DNA of 64,000 nucleotides. Source: Paracoccus mutanolyticus (GTDB lineage: Bacteria; Pseudomonadota; Alphaproteobacteria; Rhodobacterales; Rhodobacteraceae). The notes beneath the pieces were generated by a model that did no database searches, was not told the DNA's origin, and saw nothing but the letters and a program-made list of their open reading frames with translations. Position 1 is the stretch's first letter, and each line of letters opens with the position of its first letter. Both the position numbers and the translations under genes were made by a program. This document shows, piece by piece, positions 37,620 to 45,991 of this stretch. The stretch covers positions 1,880,501-1,944,500 of the forward strand of contig NZ_CP030239.1 of assembly GCF_003285265.1 (NCBI RefSeq), in the 5' to 3' direction.

Positions 37620-38297
37620 ATGCACGATGCGGACCAGAGCGGCGCAGACCTGGACTGGCGCGAGGGGGCGATCCCAGTCTCTCGCCGGTTCGACGACCCG
37701 TATTTCAGCCTGAACGGCGGGCTTGCGGAAACCCGCCACGTCTTTCTGGCCGGAAACGGCTTGCCGGCGCGGCTGCGGCCGGGGTTTCATGTGGCGGAGC
37801 TGGGGTTCGGCACCGGGCTGAACCTGCTGGCGCTGGCGCAGGTGGCGACGGCGCCCGTCCGCTTCACCAGCTTCGAGGCCTATCCGATGAGCCTGGCCGA
37901 GCTGACGCGCGCCCATGCCGCCTTTCCCGAGCTGGCGGTTCTGGCGGCCGAGCTGCGCGCCGGCTGGGCCGAGCGCCGGTTCACGGTCGGCACGGTCGAG
38001 GCCCGCATCGTCGAGGGCGATGCGCGGGACACCCTGCCGGCCTGGCCGGGGCGGGCGGATGCCTGGTTCCTGGACGGCTTCTCTCCGGCAAAGAACCCCG
38101 AGCTTTGGGGTGAGGCGCTGATGGACCAGGTCGCGCGCCATACCGCGCCGGGGGGCACCTTCGCCAGCTATACGGCGGCGGGGCACGTCCGGCGGGCGCT
38201 GGCGGCGGCGGGCTTCGCCGTCAGCCGGGCGCCGGGCTTTGCCGGCAAGCGGCACATGAGCCGGGGCGTCCTAGCGCCGCACGACCGGGATGCGTGA
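37620..38297 (+). CDS. mnmD: tRNA 5-methylaminomethyl-2-thiouridine methyltransferase domain protein (MnmD)
   Basis: 225 residues, the methyltransferase half of MnmC. SAM site VAELGFGTGLNLLALAQVAT, substrate strand PVRFTSFEAYPMSL, catalytic region WPGRADAWFLDGFSPAKNPE, and C-terminal FASYTAAGHVRRALAAAGFA, PGFAGKRHMSRG. Methylates nm5(s2)U34 in the wobble position of several tRNAs. Divergent from the FAD oxidoreductase by 46 bp; its end overlaps the convergent rhomboid gene by 27 bp. Confidence 0.87.
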   Translation: MHDADQSGADLDWREGAIPVSRRFDDPYFSLNGGLAETRHVFLAGNGLPARLRPGFHVAELGFGTGLNLLALAQVATAPVRFTSFEAYPMSLAELTRAHAAFPELAVLAAELRAGWAERRFTVGTVEARIVEGDARDTLPAWPGRADAWFLDGFSPAKNPELWGEALMDQVARHTAPGGTFASYTAAGHVRRALAAAGFAVSRAPGFAGKRHMSRGVLAPHDRDA

Positions 38298-38990
38298 GGG
38301 CGCGTAATCCGCCGCGCGATGCGGCGGGCGGCCATGCGTCGCCTGCCAGAAGCGCGGCCCGCCCCGCCGGATGAACAGCGGCAGCGCCAGCACGCCTCCG
38401 GCCAGGAAGCCGCCGATATGGGCGACATAGGCCACGCCGTCGTCCAGCATCGCATAGCCCGAGAACAGCTGGATCCCGAACCACAGCATCAGCACCACCC
38501 AGGCGGGCAGGGTGAAGCGCTTGATGAAGACGATGATGATGGCGATCACGTCGATCCGGGCGCGGGGAAACAGCAGCAGATACCCCCCCATCACCCCCGC
38601 GATGGCGCCCGAGGCGCCGACCATGGGAATCCCGCTGTCCGGGTCGGCCGCGATCTGCCCCGCCGCGGCCGCCAGCCCGCAGGCCAGGTAAAAGGCCAGA
38701 AAGCCCAGGGGGCCCATCTGGTCCTCGAGATTGTCGCCGAACACCCACAGGAACAGCATGTTGCCGCCCAGATGCAGCAGCCCGGCATGCAGGAACATGT
38801 GCGTGACCAACCCCCACAGCCATTGTTCGTGCATGATGGCGACCGGATACAGCGCCAGCCTGTCCCACAGCCCGATGGCGCCGCCGCCCCAGGGCTCGGT
38901 CAGCAGGAACATCGCGATGTTGAGCAGGATCAGCAGGTTCCTGACATGGGGCGTGCGGGTCGAGGGATTGTGGTCTCGGATCGGAAACAT
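38271..38990 (-). CDS. Rhomboid family intramembrane serine protease
   Basis: 239 residues, six membrane helices. Catalytic Ser in GASGAIAGVMGGYLLL and His in YVAHIGGFLAGGVLALPL; the HMFLHAGLLHLGGNMLFLWV loop carries the conserved His-Asn of the oxyanion site. Cleaves membrane proteins within the bilayer; substrates unknown. The start is MFPIRDHNPS at 38990. Confidence 0.92.
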   Translation of the reverse strand: MFPIRDHNPSTRTPHVRNLLILLNIAMFLLTEPWGGGAIGLWDRLALYPVAIMHEQWLWGLVTHMFLHAGLLHLGGNMLFLWVFGDNLEDQMGPLGFLAFYLACGLAAAAGQIAADPDSGIPMVGASGAIAGVMGGYLLLFPRARIDVIAIIIVFIKRFTLPAWVVLMLWFGIQLFSGYAMLDDGVAYVAHIGGFLAGGVLALPLFIRRGGPRFWQATHGRPPHRAADYAPSRIPVVRR

Positions 38991-39107
38991 GGGGGCCTTC
39001 CTTGGCCGGGCCAGCGTGGCAGAGCCGGCGGCGGGGCGCAAGCGGCCCCTGTTCGCGGCCCGGCCGGGCGTATAGCATCGCCCTGAATCGCAGCAGGGAG
39101 AGGGCCG

Positions 39108-40376
39108 ATGACCAGCCTGACCGACCGCAAGAACGCCGCCATCTCGCGCGGGGTGGGCATGACGACGCAGATCTATGCCGAGCGCGCCGAGAATGCCGAG
39201 ATCTGGGATGCCGAGGGCAACCGCTATATCGATTTCGCCGCCGGCATCGCCGTGGTCAACACCGGCCACCGCCACCCGCGCGTGGTGCAGGCGGTCAGGG
39301 ACCAGCTGGACCGCTTTACCCACACCTGCCACCAGGTCGTGCCCTATGAAAGCTATGTCGCCCTGGCCGAGCGGCTGAACGCGGCGGTGCCGGGCGACTG
39401 GCCCAAGAAGACCGCGTTCTACACCACCGGGGCCGAGGCGGTGGAAAACGCCGTCAAGATCGCGCGGCATCACACGGGCCGGGCCGGGGTGGTGGCCTTC
39501 TCGGGCGGGTTTCACGGCCGCACCTATCTGGGCATGTCGCTGACCGGCAAGGTCCAGCCCTACAAGGCGGGCTTCGGGCCGATGATGAACGACATCTGGC
39601 ACCTGCCCTTTCCGGTCGAACTGCACGGCACCAGCCAGCAGGATGCCTTGGCGGCGCTGGACCGGCTGTTCAAGTCCGACATCGACCCGGCCCGCGTCGC
39701 CGCCATCGTCGTCGAGCCGGTGCAGGGCGAGGGCGGCTTCTATGAGGTCCCGCCCGGCTTCATGCAGCGTCTGCGCGAGATCTGCGACCAGTATTCCATG
39801 CTGCTGATCGCCGACGAGGTGCAGACCGGCTTTGCCCGCACCGGCCGGCTGTTCGCGATGGAGCATCACGGCGTCGCGGCCGACCTGACCACCATGGCCA
39901 AGGGCCTGGGCGGCGGGCTGCCGATCAGCGCCGTGACCGGTCGGGCCGAGGTGATGGACAGCCCCGCCCCGGGGGGCCTCGGCGGTACCTATGCCGGCAA
40001 TCCGCTGGCCGTGGCGGCCGCCCATGCCGTCCTCGACGTGATTGCCGAGGAGGACCTTTGCGCCCGCGCGACCCGCCTGGGCCAGCGGCTGAAGCAGCGC
40101 CTGGCCGGGATCGCCCATGATGTACCGGAAATCGTGGACATCCGCGGCCCCGGCTTCATGAACGCGGTCGAATTCAACATCGCAGGATCCGACAAGCCCA
40201 ACCCCGAAATGACGAACCGCGTCCGCGAGGAGGCGCTCGGGCGCAACCTGATCCTGCTGACCTGCGGCGTCCACGGCAATGTCATCCGCTTCCTCGCGCC
40301 GCTGACCATCCCCGAGGCGGTCTTCGACGAGGCGCTGGACATTCTGGAGGATTCGATCCGCGCCGCCCGCAGCTAA
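39108..40376 (+). CDS. gabT: 4-aminobutyrate--2-oxoglutarate transaminase
   Basis: 422 residues, class III aminotransferase. AGIAVVNTGHRHPRVVQAVR, TTGAEAVENAVKIARHHTGR, GGFHGRTYLGMSLTGKVQPY, EPVQGEGGFYEVPPGF, LIADEVQTGFARTGRLFAME, PLP lysine in LTTMAKGLGGGLPISAVTGR, and GGTYAGNPLAVAAAHAVLDV. The CGVHGNVIRFLAPLTIP end is typical of GabT. Converts GABA to succinate semialdehyde. Its last codons begin the 122-bp tandem duplication. Confidence 0.93.
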   Translation: MTSLTDRKNAAISRGVGMTTQIYAERAENAEIWDAEGNRYIDFAAGIAVVNTGHRHPRVVQAVRDQLDRFTHTCHQVVPYESYVALAERLNAAVPGDWPKKTAFYTTGAEAVENAVKIARHHTGRAGVVAFSGGFHGRTYLGMSLTGKVQPYKAGFGPMMNDIWHLPFPVELHGTSQQDALAALDRLFKSDIDPARVAAIVVEPVQGEGGFYEVPPGFMQRLREICDQYSMLLIADEVQTGFARTGRLFAMEHHGVAADLTTMAKGLGGGLPISAVTGRAEVMDSPAPGGLGGTYAGNPLAVAAAHAVLDVIAEEDLCARATRLGQRLKQRLAGIAHDVPEIVDIRGPGFMNAVEFNIAGSDKPNPEMTNRVREEALGRNLILLTCGVHGNVIRFLAPLTIPEAVFDEALDILEDSIRAARS

Positions 40377-40608
40377 GGCCGGCACCCGAAAAGGATCAGT
40401 CGCCCGACCAGCGGAAGTGCCGGTCAGGCCTTCGAGCCCATGGCCAGGAACTTCTGCGCCGGGCGCTGTCCGATGTCGAGGCGCGCGCCCGCAGCTAAGG
40501 CCGGCACCCGAAAGAGCATGCGGCGCCAGCCGCCGGCGGTCAGGCCAGGGCCTTCGAGCCCATGGCCAGGAACTTCTGCCGCCGGTCGCGGACGATGTCG
40601 GCGGGCTT
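40365..40608. repeat. Imperfect 122-bp tandem duplication across the gabT/accA junction
   Basis: Two copies offset by 122 bp (starting 40365 and 40487). Each contains GCCCGCAGCTAAGGCCGGCA (end of gabT with its TAA), then CACCCGAAA, then TCGAGCCCATGGCCAGGAAC and TTCTGC (end of accA) and a GATGTCG-ending tail. Between shared blocks the copies differ by substitutions and gaps. The second copy fits the native accA end. Confidence 0.8.
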
Positions 40609-41493
40609 CATGCCGTCGAGCTCGGCCAGCATCTCGGCAATCGCGTCGCCCACGGCGGCGATGGTTTCGGCGGGCGCACGCTGGGCGCCGCCCATCGGTT
40701 CGGGAATGATGCGGTCGATGACGTCCAGCTTCTTCAGGTCCTGGGTCAGTTTCAGCGCATGGCCAAACATCGCGCATCTTCTCGGCATCCTTCCACAGGA
40801 TCGAGGCGCAGCCCTCGGGCGAGATCACCGAATAGATCGAGTGCTCCAGCATGGCGATGCGGCTGGCGGTGGCGAAGGCGACGGCGCCGCCCGAGCCGCC
40901 CTCGCCGATGATGACCGAGACCAGCGGCACGCCGATCCGCAGGCATTTCTCGGTCGCCCGCGCAATCGCCTCGGCTGGCCGCGTTCCTCGGCGCCCTTGC
41001 CGGGATAGGCGCCGGGCGTGTCGACCAGGGTGATGACCGGCAGCCGAAAGCGGTCGGCCAGGTCCATCAGCCGGATCGCCTTGCGATAGCCCTCGGGTCG
41101 GGCCATGCCGAAATTGTGTTCCAGCCGGGTCCGGGTGTCGTTGCCCTTTTCGTGACCGATGACGACGCAGGGCGCGTCGCGAAACCGCGCGAGGCCGCCC
41201 ATCACGGCGTGATCCTCGCCGAAGGCGCGGTCGCCGGCCAGGGGCGTGTATTCGGTGAACAGGGCTTCGACGTAATCCTTGCAATGCGGGCGTTCGGGGT
41301 GGCGCGCGACCAGCGTCTTGCGCCAGGGATCAAGCGACTTGTAGAGATCGCGCAGCATGTCCTCGGCCTTGCGGTCGAGTGCCGCGGCCTCTTTCTCAAG
41401 ATCGACGCCTTCGCCCTTGCGGGCCAGTGCGCGCAGTTCCTCGGCCTTGCCCTCCAGGTCGGCAAGGGGCTTTTCGAACTCGAGGTAGGTCAT
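40540..41493 (-). CDS. accA: Acetyl-CoA carboxylase carboxyltransferase subunit alpha (two frameshifts)
   Basis: About 318 residues. Transfers the carboxyl group from carboxybiotin to acetyl-CoA in fatty acid synthesis, with Acc[98 protein letters not shown], then after an indel near 40975 [20 protein letters not shown] and [20 protein letters not shown], and after another near 40775 the C-terminal [20 protein letters not shown]. The gene is essential; frameshifts are probably errors. Confidence 0.93.
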
Positions 41494-41567
41494 GCGAGGC
41501 TCCGCGCTGTCATCCTGTCGGGTTGGCGATTATATGCTTGCGGACGGGGCGGATTGCAACGTGCCGC

Positions 41568-42002
41568 TCACCAGCGCGACAGGGCGCCTTCGTCGGCATC
41601 GCGCGCCTCGACCCATTGGCCGGGGCCGTCCGGGCCGATTTCGCGCTTCCAGAACGGGGCGCGGGATTTCAGCCAGTCCATCAGGTATTCGGCACCCTGG
41701 AATGCCGCCTGCCGGTGCCGGGCGGCGGTCGCGACCATCATGATCGGCTCCCCCACCGCGATCCGGCCGTGGCGGTGCACGATCCGCCAGTCGGTCAGGC
41801 CGAAGCGGCGGGCGGCTTCCTCGCCATAGGATTGCAGGGCCTTTTCGGTCATGCCGGGGTAATGCTCGATCTCCAGCGCGACAAGGCGCCCGTCCTCGGA
41901 CCGGACCAGGCCGGAGAAGGTGACGACGGCCCCGGCATCCCGGCCGAAGCCCGCGATCTCGGCCCCCAGGTCGAAGGCCTCGGCCTGAACCCGCGCGGAC
42001 AT
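41568..42002 (-). CDS. moaE: Molybdopterin synthase catalytic subunit
   Basis: 144 residues. Adds two sulfurs to precursor Z with MoaD as sulfur carrier. GAVVTFSGLVRSEDGRLVAL, LEIEHYPGMTEKALQSYGEE, IVHRHGRIAVGEPIMMVATA, RHRQAAFQGAEYLMDWLKSR, APFWKREIG with the catalytic lysines. Three bases after moaD stop. Complete. Confidence 0.95.
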   Translation of the reverse strand: MSARVQAEAFDLGAEIAGFGRDAGAVVTFSGLVRSEDGRLVALEIEHYPGMTEKALQSYGEEAARRFGLTDWRIVHRHGRIAVGEPIMMVATAARHRQAAFQGAEYLMDWLKSRAPFWKREIGPDGPGQWVEARDADEGALSRW

Positions 42003-42005
42003 CGC

Positions 42006-42257
42006 CTAGCCCCCGGTCATGGGCGGAAAGAACGCCACCTCGCGCACGCCGGCCAAGGGGGCGTCGAGGTCGGCCAGTTCCTGGTCCAGCGCCACGCGCA
42101 CCGCGCTCAGGTCCGAAAGCGCCGCCGCGTGCCAGTCGTCCATGGCCGCCAGTTGGGCCACCAGGGCGCGCACGGTGGCGGCCTCGGTCTCGACCGTCTC
42201 GCGCGGCTGGCCGATGCGTTCGCGCAGCCAGGCGAAGTAAAGCACGTCAAGCCGCAT
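42006..42257 (-). CDS. moaD: Molybdopterin synthase sulfur carrier subunit
   Basis: 83 residues, beta-grasp fold: MRLDVLYFAWLRERIG and the C-terminal VREVAFFPPMTGG, whose terminal Gly-Gly becomes the thiocarboxylate. Overlaps pgsA by 11 bp and is followed by moaE, the conserved pgsA-moaD-moaE arrangement of this group. Confidence 0.94.
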   Translation of the reverse strand: MRLDVLYFAWLRERIGQPRETVETEAATVRALVAQLAAMDDWHAAALSDLSAVRVALDQELADLDAPLAGVREVAFFPPMTGG

Positions 42258-42876
42258 CGGGATCCCTCAGGAAGGGGCGGGCCTTGTCGAAATAGTCCCA
42301 GCCCGTGATGGCGGTCAGCACCGCCGCCATCCAGATCAGCGCCAGGCCGATCTGGGTCGCGAGATCCGACCAGCTGTCGGACCAGGGCAGGCTGGTTTCG
42401 CCCACCAGGGGCGGATGGCCGACCTCGTAATAGTTCAGGCCGGTGCCCAGGAACAGGACCGAGATGGCGACCATCTGCGCGGTCGTCTTCCATTTGGCAA
42501 GCCGGGTGACCTTCAGCAGCTTGGCATTGGCACCCAGGAATTCGCGCAGGCCCGACACGAAGACCTCGCGGAACAGGATCACGGTGGCGGGCAGGATCAG
42601 CCAGGGGTTCATGCCGGAATAGCCGGTGATCACCACCACGGCGATGATGACCATGGCCTTGTCGGCGATCGGGTCCATCGCCGCGCCAAAGCGGCTTTCC
42701 TGGCCCCAGGCCCGTGCCAGATAGCCGTCGAACCAGTCGGTGATCGCGGCGACAAGGAACAGGACAAGGGCCGCGAAATCGGCAAAGGGCCGGCTGAGGA
42801 ACAGGAACATCAGCGGCACCAGCGGCGCGGCCAGAAGTCGCAGAACGGTCAGAAGGTTGGGCAAGGTCCAGCGCAT
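42247..42876 (-). CDS. pgsA: CDP-diacylglycerol--glycerol-3-phosphate 3-phosphatidyltransferase
   Basis: 209 residues, integral membrane. CDP-alcohol phosphotransferase motif spans TDWFDGYLARAW and GAAMDPIADKAMV (D-G-x2-A-R ... G-x3-D-x3-D). Four to six helices. Makes phosphatidylglycerol phosphate, the committed step to PG and cardiolipin. The start MRWTLPNLLTVLRLL is at 42876; the longer upstream frame lacks conserved sequence. Essential and undamaged. Confidence 0.94.
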   Translation of the reverse strand: MRWTLPNLLTVLRLLAAPLVPLMFLFLSRPFADFAALVLFLVAAITDWFDGYLARAWGQESRFGAAMDPIADKAMVIIAVVVITGYSGMNPWLILPATVILFREVFVSGLREFLGANAKLLKVTRLAKWKTTAQMVAISVLFLGTGLNYYEVGHPPLVGETSLPWSDSWSDLATQIGLALIWMAAVLTAITGWDYFDKARPFLRDPDAA

Positions 42877-42950
42877 GACGCTCAATCTAGGCGCTTGTGC
42901 GGGCCGGGGAAAGGGGGCGCGGACGGCAAGGGGTTGCATGGGGTGTGTTT

Positions 42951-42968
42951 GAAATGTAATAACATCAC
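42951..42968. promoter_or_regulatory. Zur-type zinc operator upstream of zinT
   Basis: GAAATGTAATAACATCAC, with dyad ATGT-AATA-ACAT, closely resembles alphaproteobacterial Zur boxes. It lies 31 bp before the ZinT start and 75 bp from the pgsA start, in an A/T-rich pocket of otherwise G/C-rich sequence. Confidence 0.7.
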
Positions 42969-42998
42969 CAAACTTGGCAAACGAGGGATGACGGACGA

Positions 42999-43674
42999 AT
43001 GCGGAACGGGATGATCGGCCGGATCGGCGCAGTGACGCTTGGCTTGGCGCTGCTGGCGGGGGGCGCGCTGGCACAGGGCACGGGCCACAACCATGACCAT
43101 GAGCACAGCCATGCGCATGGCCACAGCCACAATCATGGCGATGAGCGCATCTACAAGGGGTATTTCGAGGATACCCAGGTCCAGGACCGCCCCCTGTCGG
43201 ACTGGCAGGGCGACTGGAAGTCGGTCTATCCGCTGCTGCAGGACGGCAGCCTGGATCCGGTGATGGCCCACAAGGCCGAACACGGCGACAAGACGGCCGA
43301 GGCGTATCGCGCCTATTACGAAACCGGCTACAAGACCGACGTGGACCGGATCGAGATCGCGGGCGACACTGTCACCTTCATCAGCGGCGACACGGTGGCG
43401 CGCGGAACCTATGCCGCCGACGGGCACGGTCCTGACCTATGCCAAGGGCAACCGCGGCGTGCGCTATGTCTTCAGGAAGGTGTCGGGGGACGAGGCGGCG
43501 CCCGGCTATATCCAGTTCAGCGACCACAGGATCGCGCCGGCCAAATCCGACCACTACCACCTGTACTGGGGCGATGACCGCAAGGCCCTGCTGGAGGAGG
43601 TCACGAACTGGCCGACCTATTACCCGAATGCGCTGAGCGCCGAGCAGATCGTCGACGAGATGATGGCCCATTAG
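42999..43674 (+). CDS. zinT: ZinT family zinc-binding periplasmic protein (one frameshift)
   Basis: About 225 residues. Signal peptide to about residue 25 (GLALLAGGALAQG), then a histidine-rich stretch GHNHDHEHSHAHGHSHNHGD as a zinc trap, then the ZinT/YodA calycin domain: YKGYFEDTQVQDRPLSDWQG, DWKSVYPLLQDGSLDPVM, YETGYKTDVDRIEIAGDTVT, and after an indel near 43425 VRYVFRKVSGDEAAPGYIQF, SDHRIAPAKSDHYHLYWGDD, ending YYPNALSAEQIVDEMMAH. Binds Zn(II) and passes it to ZnuA under zinc starvation. A Zur-like box precedes it. Confidence 0.88.
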
Positions 43675-43688
43675 GGCCGGGACGGGAA

Positions 43689-43706
43689 AGGGGGCACTCG
43701 CCCCCT
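43689..43706. terminator. Terminator hairpin between convergent zinT and uvrC
   Basis: AGGGGGC-ACTC-GCCCCCT, 7-bp stem and 4-base loop, just past the zinT stop and touching the uvrC stop. No real U run; probably works for both genes. Confidence 0.5.
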
Positions 43707-45573
43707 AACCCTTGTGGAAGTGATCGACGATCTTCTGCGCCAGGGATTCGTTGATCCCCTCGACTGCGACCAGATCGGCCAGGCCCGCGCGGCTGACCGC
43801 CTTGGCGCTGCCGAAATGCTGAAGCAGCGCGCGCTTGCGCGCGGCGCCGACGCCCGCGATCTCGTCCAGCGGGTTCGCCATCACGGCCTTGGCGCGCTTG
43901 GCGCGATGCGTGCCGATGGCCCAGCGGTGCGCCTCGTCGCGCAGGCGCTGGATGAAATACAGCACCGGGTCGTTCATGCGCAGCGCGAAGGGGCGGGCGC
44001 CGAAACGGTGGAATTCTTCTTTCCCGTGGTCGCGGTCCTCGCCCTTGGCGACGCCGACCATGGGGATGTCCTCGACCCCCATCTCGGCCATGATCTGGTG
44101 CACCGCGCTGACCTGGCCCGCGCCGCCGTCGATCAGCAGAAGATCGGGCCAGGCATCGGTCTGGCGGTCGGGGTCTTCCTTCAGCAGGCGGGCGAAGCGG
44201 CGGGTCAGCACCTCCTTCATCATGCCGAAGTCGTCGCCCGGGGTGATCTCGGTGCCCTTGATGTTGAACTTGCGGTATTGGCTCTTGATCCAGCCCTCGG
44301 GGCCAGCGACGACCATCCCGCCGACGGCATTGGTGCCCTGGATGTGGCTGTTGTCATAGACCTCGATCCGCTGCGGCACGGCGGGCAGGTCGAAAGCCTC
44401 GGCCAGACCCTCCAGCAGCCGTTGCTGCGCCGCGCTTTCCGACATGCGGCGGGCCAGGCTTTCGCGAGCATTGCGCAGGGCGTTCTCCACCAGTTCGGCC
44501 TTTTCGCCGCGCTGGGGCACGCCCACGGCCACCTTGCGCCCGGCCTTCTGGGTCAGGATCTCGGCCATCAGGTCCGGGTCCTCGATGCCATGCGACAGCA
44601 GGATCAGCCGGGGCGGCACCTTGCCGTCGTAGAACTGCGCCAGGAACGCCTGCATCACCTCATCGGCGGATTCGACGCCGTTGAGCTTGGGGTAGAAGTC
44701 GCGGTTGCCCCAGCTTTGATTGCCGCGGATGAAGAAGACCTGCACGCAGGCCTGCCCCCCCTCCATATGCAGCGCGATCACGTCGGCCTCGGGGACGCCG
44801 CGCGGGTTGATCGCCTGGACCGACTGCACGGCGGTCAGCGCCTTGATGCGGTCGCGCAGCGCCGCGGCGCGTTCGTATTCCATCGCCTCGGCCGCCTCGG
44901 CCATCTCGCGCGCCAGGTTGGCCTGCACGGCGGTGGACTTGCCTTGCAGGAAGCGTTCGGCATCCAGCACCAGGGCGTTGTAATCGGACTGTTCGATGCG
45001 GCCGACGCAGGGCGCGCTGCACCGCTTGATCTGGTAAAGCAGGCAGGGCCGGGTGCGACTGCTGAATGTCGCATCGGTGCAGCTGCGCAGCAGGAACACC
45101 CGCTGCAACTGGTTCAGCGTCCGGTTCACCGCACCCGCGCTGGCGAAGGGGCCGTAGTAGTCGCCCTTTTCCGACTTGGCGCCGCGATGCTTCTTGATCT
45201 GGGCAAAGGGGTGCGACTTGGCGACCAGGATGTTCGGGAAGGACTTGTCGTCGCGCAACAGCACGTTGTAGCGGGGCTTCAGTTGCTTGATGAGGTTCTG
45301 TTCCAGCAGCAGCGCCTCGGTTTCCGTGCGCGTGGTCAGAAACATCATCGAGGCGGTTTCGCGGATCATCCGCGCGATGCGCCCCGAATGGCCGCTGCCG
45401 CGCGCATAGTTCGAGACGCGCGCCCGCAGATTGCGGGCCTTGCCGACGTAAAGCACGGCCCCCTGCGCATCCAGCATCCGATAGACCCCCGGCGAGCCGT
45501 CGAGCGTCTTCAGATAGTCCTGGATCAGCGCCTGGCCTGTCTTGGGGGGCTTTTCTGGGGTGGAATCGGTCAT
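43705..45573 (-). CDS. uvrC: Excinuclease ABC subunit C
   Basis: 622 residues, the nuclease of nucleotide excision repair, making both incisions with UvrAB. GIY-YIG domain ([37 protein letters not shown]), the Cys cluster region [20 protein letters not shown] and CSAPCVG, the UvrBC motif ([20 protein letters not shown]), the RNase-H-like half with [20 protein letters not shown] and [16 protein letters not shown], and a C-terminal double HhH ([20 protein letters not shown]). Full length, undamaged. Confidence 0.97.
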   Translation of the reverse strand: MTDSTPEKPPKTGQALIQDYLKTLDGSPGVYRMLDAQGAVLYVGKARNLRARVSNYARGSGHSGRIARMIRETASMMFLTTRTETEALLLEQNLIKQLKPRYNVLLRDDKSFPNILVAKSHPFAQIKKHRGAKSEKGDYYGPFASAGAVNRTLNQLQRVFLLRSCTDATFSSRTRPCLLYQIKRCSAPCVGRIEQSDYNALVLDAERFLQGKSTAVQANLAREMAEAAEAMEYERAAALRDRIKALTAVQSVQAINPRGVPEADVIALHMEGGQACVQVFFIRGNQSWGNRDFYPKLNGVESADEVMQAFLAQFYDGKVPPRLILLSHGIEDPDLMAEILTQKAGRKVAVGVPQRGEKAELVENALRNARESLARRMSESAAQQRLLEGLAEAFDLPAVPQRIEVYDNSHIQGTNAVGGMVVAGPEGWIKSQYRKFNIKGTEITPGDDFGMMKEVLTRRFARLLKEDPDRQTDAWPDLLLIDGGAGQVSAVHQIMAEMGVEDIPMVGVAKGEDRDHGKEEFHRFGARPFALRMNDPVLYFIQRLRDEAHRWAIGTHRAKRAKAVMANPLDEIAGVGAARKRALLQHFGSAKAVSRAGLADLVAVEGINESLAQKIVDHFHKG

Positions 45574-45689
45574 GGTCGTTCAGGAAATGATTCTGGGTCC
45601 GCGCTGCAAGGTCCGGGTGCGGAATTCAAGCGGAATCCTGTCCACGGAATCTGGGGATAAGTCTGTGAGTCTCCGTGGGACCAGCATGG

Positions 45690-45840
45690 CGCGAGCGAGC
45701 ATTTGTTGGGGTTTGCTTGGCCTGCGTAAATTTTAGGCAGGAAATCAGCACGTTGATTTTCAATGATATTTTTCATTCTGGCAACAATGTGCTGAATCCG
45801 TTGGAGGAATCGTAAAGAAATTACGACAGCTGTCCCGCAG
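45690..45840. other. A/T-rich pocket with inverted repeats upstream of uvrC
   Basis: Within a 307-bp gene-free interval, about 45715-45830 is roughly 40% G+C, against about 70% around it. Inside are the long-range dyad TCAGCAC (45745-45751) with GTGCTGA (45789-45795) and AATGA-TATTTT-TCATT (45762-45777), the second resembling a Fur/Mur-type half-site pair. I see no protein gene; a regulated promoter for uvrC or a small transcript is possible. Confidence 0.45.
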
Positions 45841-45853
45841 GTGGACAAGTAGG

Positions 45854-45876
45854 GGCGCCCGGACCATGCGGGCGCC
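45854..45876 (-). terminator. Hairpin downstream of the sppA unit
   Basis: GGCGCCCG-GACCATG-CGGGCGCC, 8-bp perfect stem, 5 bases after the stop of the 36-residue protein on the minus strand. No U run. Confidence 0.45.
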
Positions 45877-45880
45877 ACCG

Positions 45881-45991
45881 TCATTTCCAGCGGATGCCCA
45901 GCAGGCGGGCGATCAGCCGGCGCACGCCGGGCCCCGCTGCCAGCGCCAGGGCGATGAGGATCAGCAGGCACAGCAGGACGGTCTTGATCAT
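45881..45991 (-). CDS. Small membrane protein, 36 residues, coupled to sppA
   Basis: MIKTVLLCLLILIALALAAG followed by PGVRRLIARLLGIRWK. One hydrophobic helix (about 3-20) and a strongly basic C-terminal tail (pattern R-R-L-I-A-R-L-L-G-I-R-W-K), the topology expected for a single-pass inner-membrane miniprotein. Its ATG overlaps the sppA TGA as ATGA, so it is translationally coupled, and a stem-loop follows the stop. Function unknown; it could modulate the peptidase encoded just upstream. Confidence 0.6.
   Translation of the reverse strand: MIKTVLLCLLILIALALAAGPGVRRLIARLLGIRWK

Noticed and set aside
45600-45665. DnaA-box-like strings (GGGGATAAG, CTGTCCACGG) before uvrC, possible origin of replication
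   Set aside because: No exact TTATNCACA boxes, no box cluster, and no origin-linked genes nearby.
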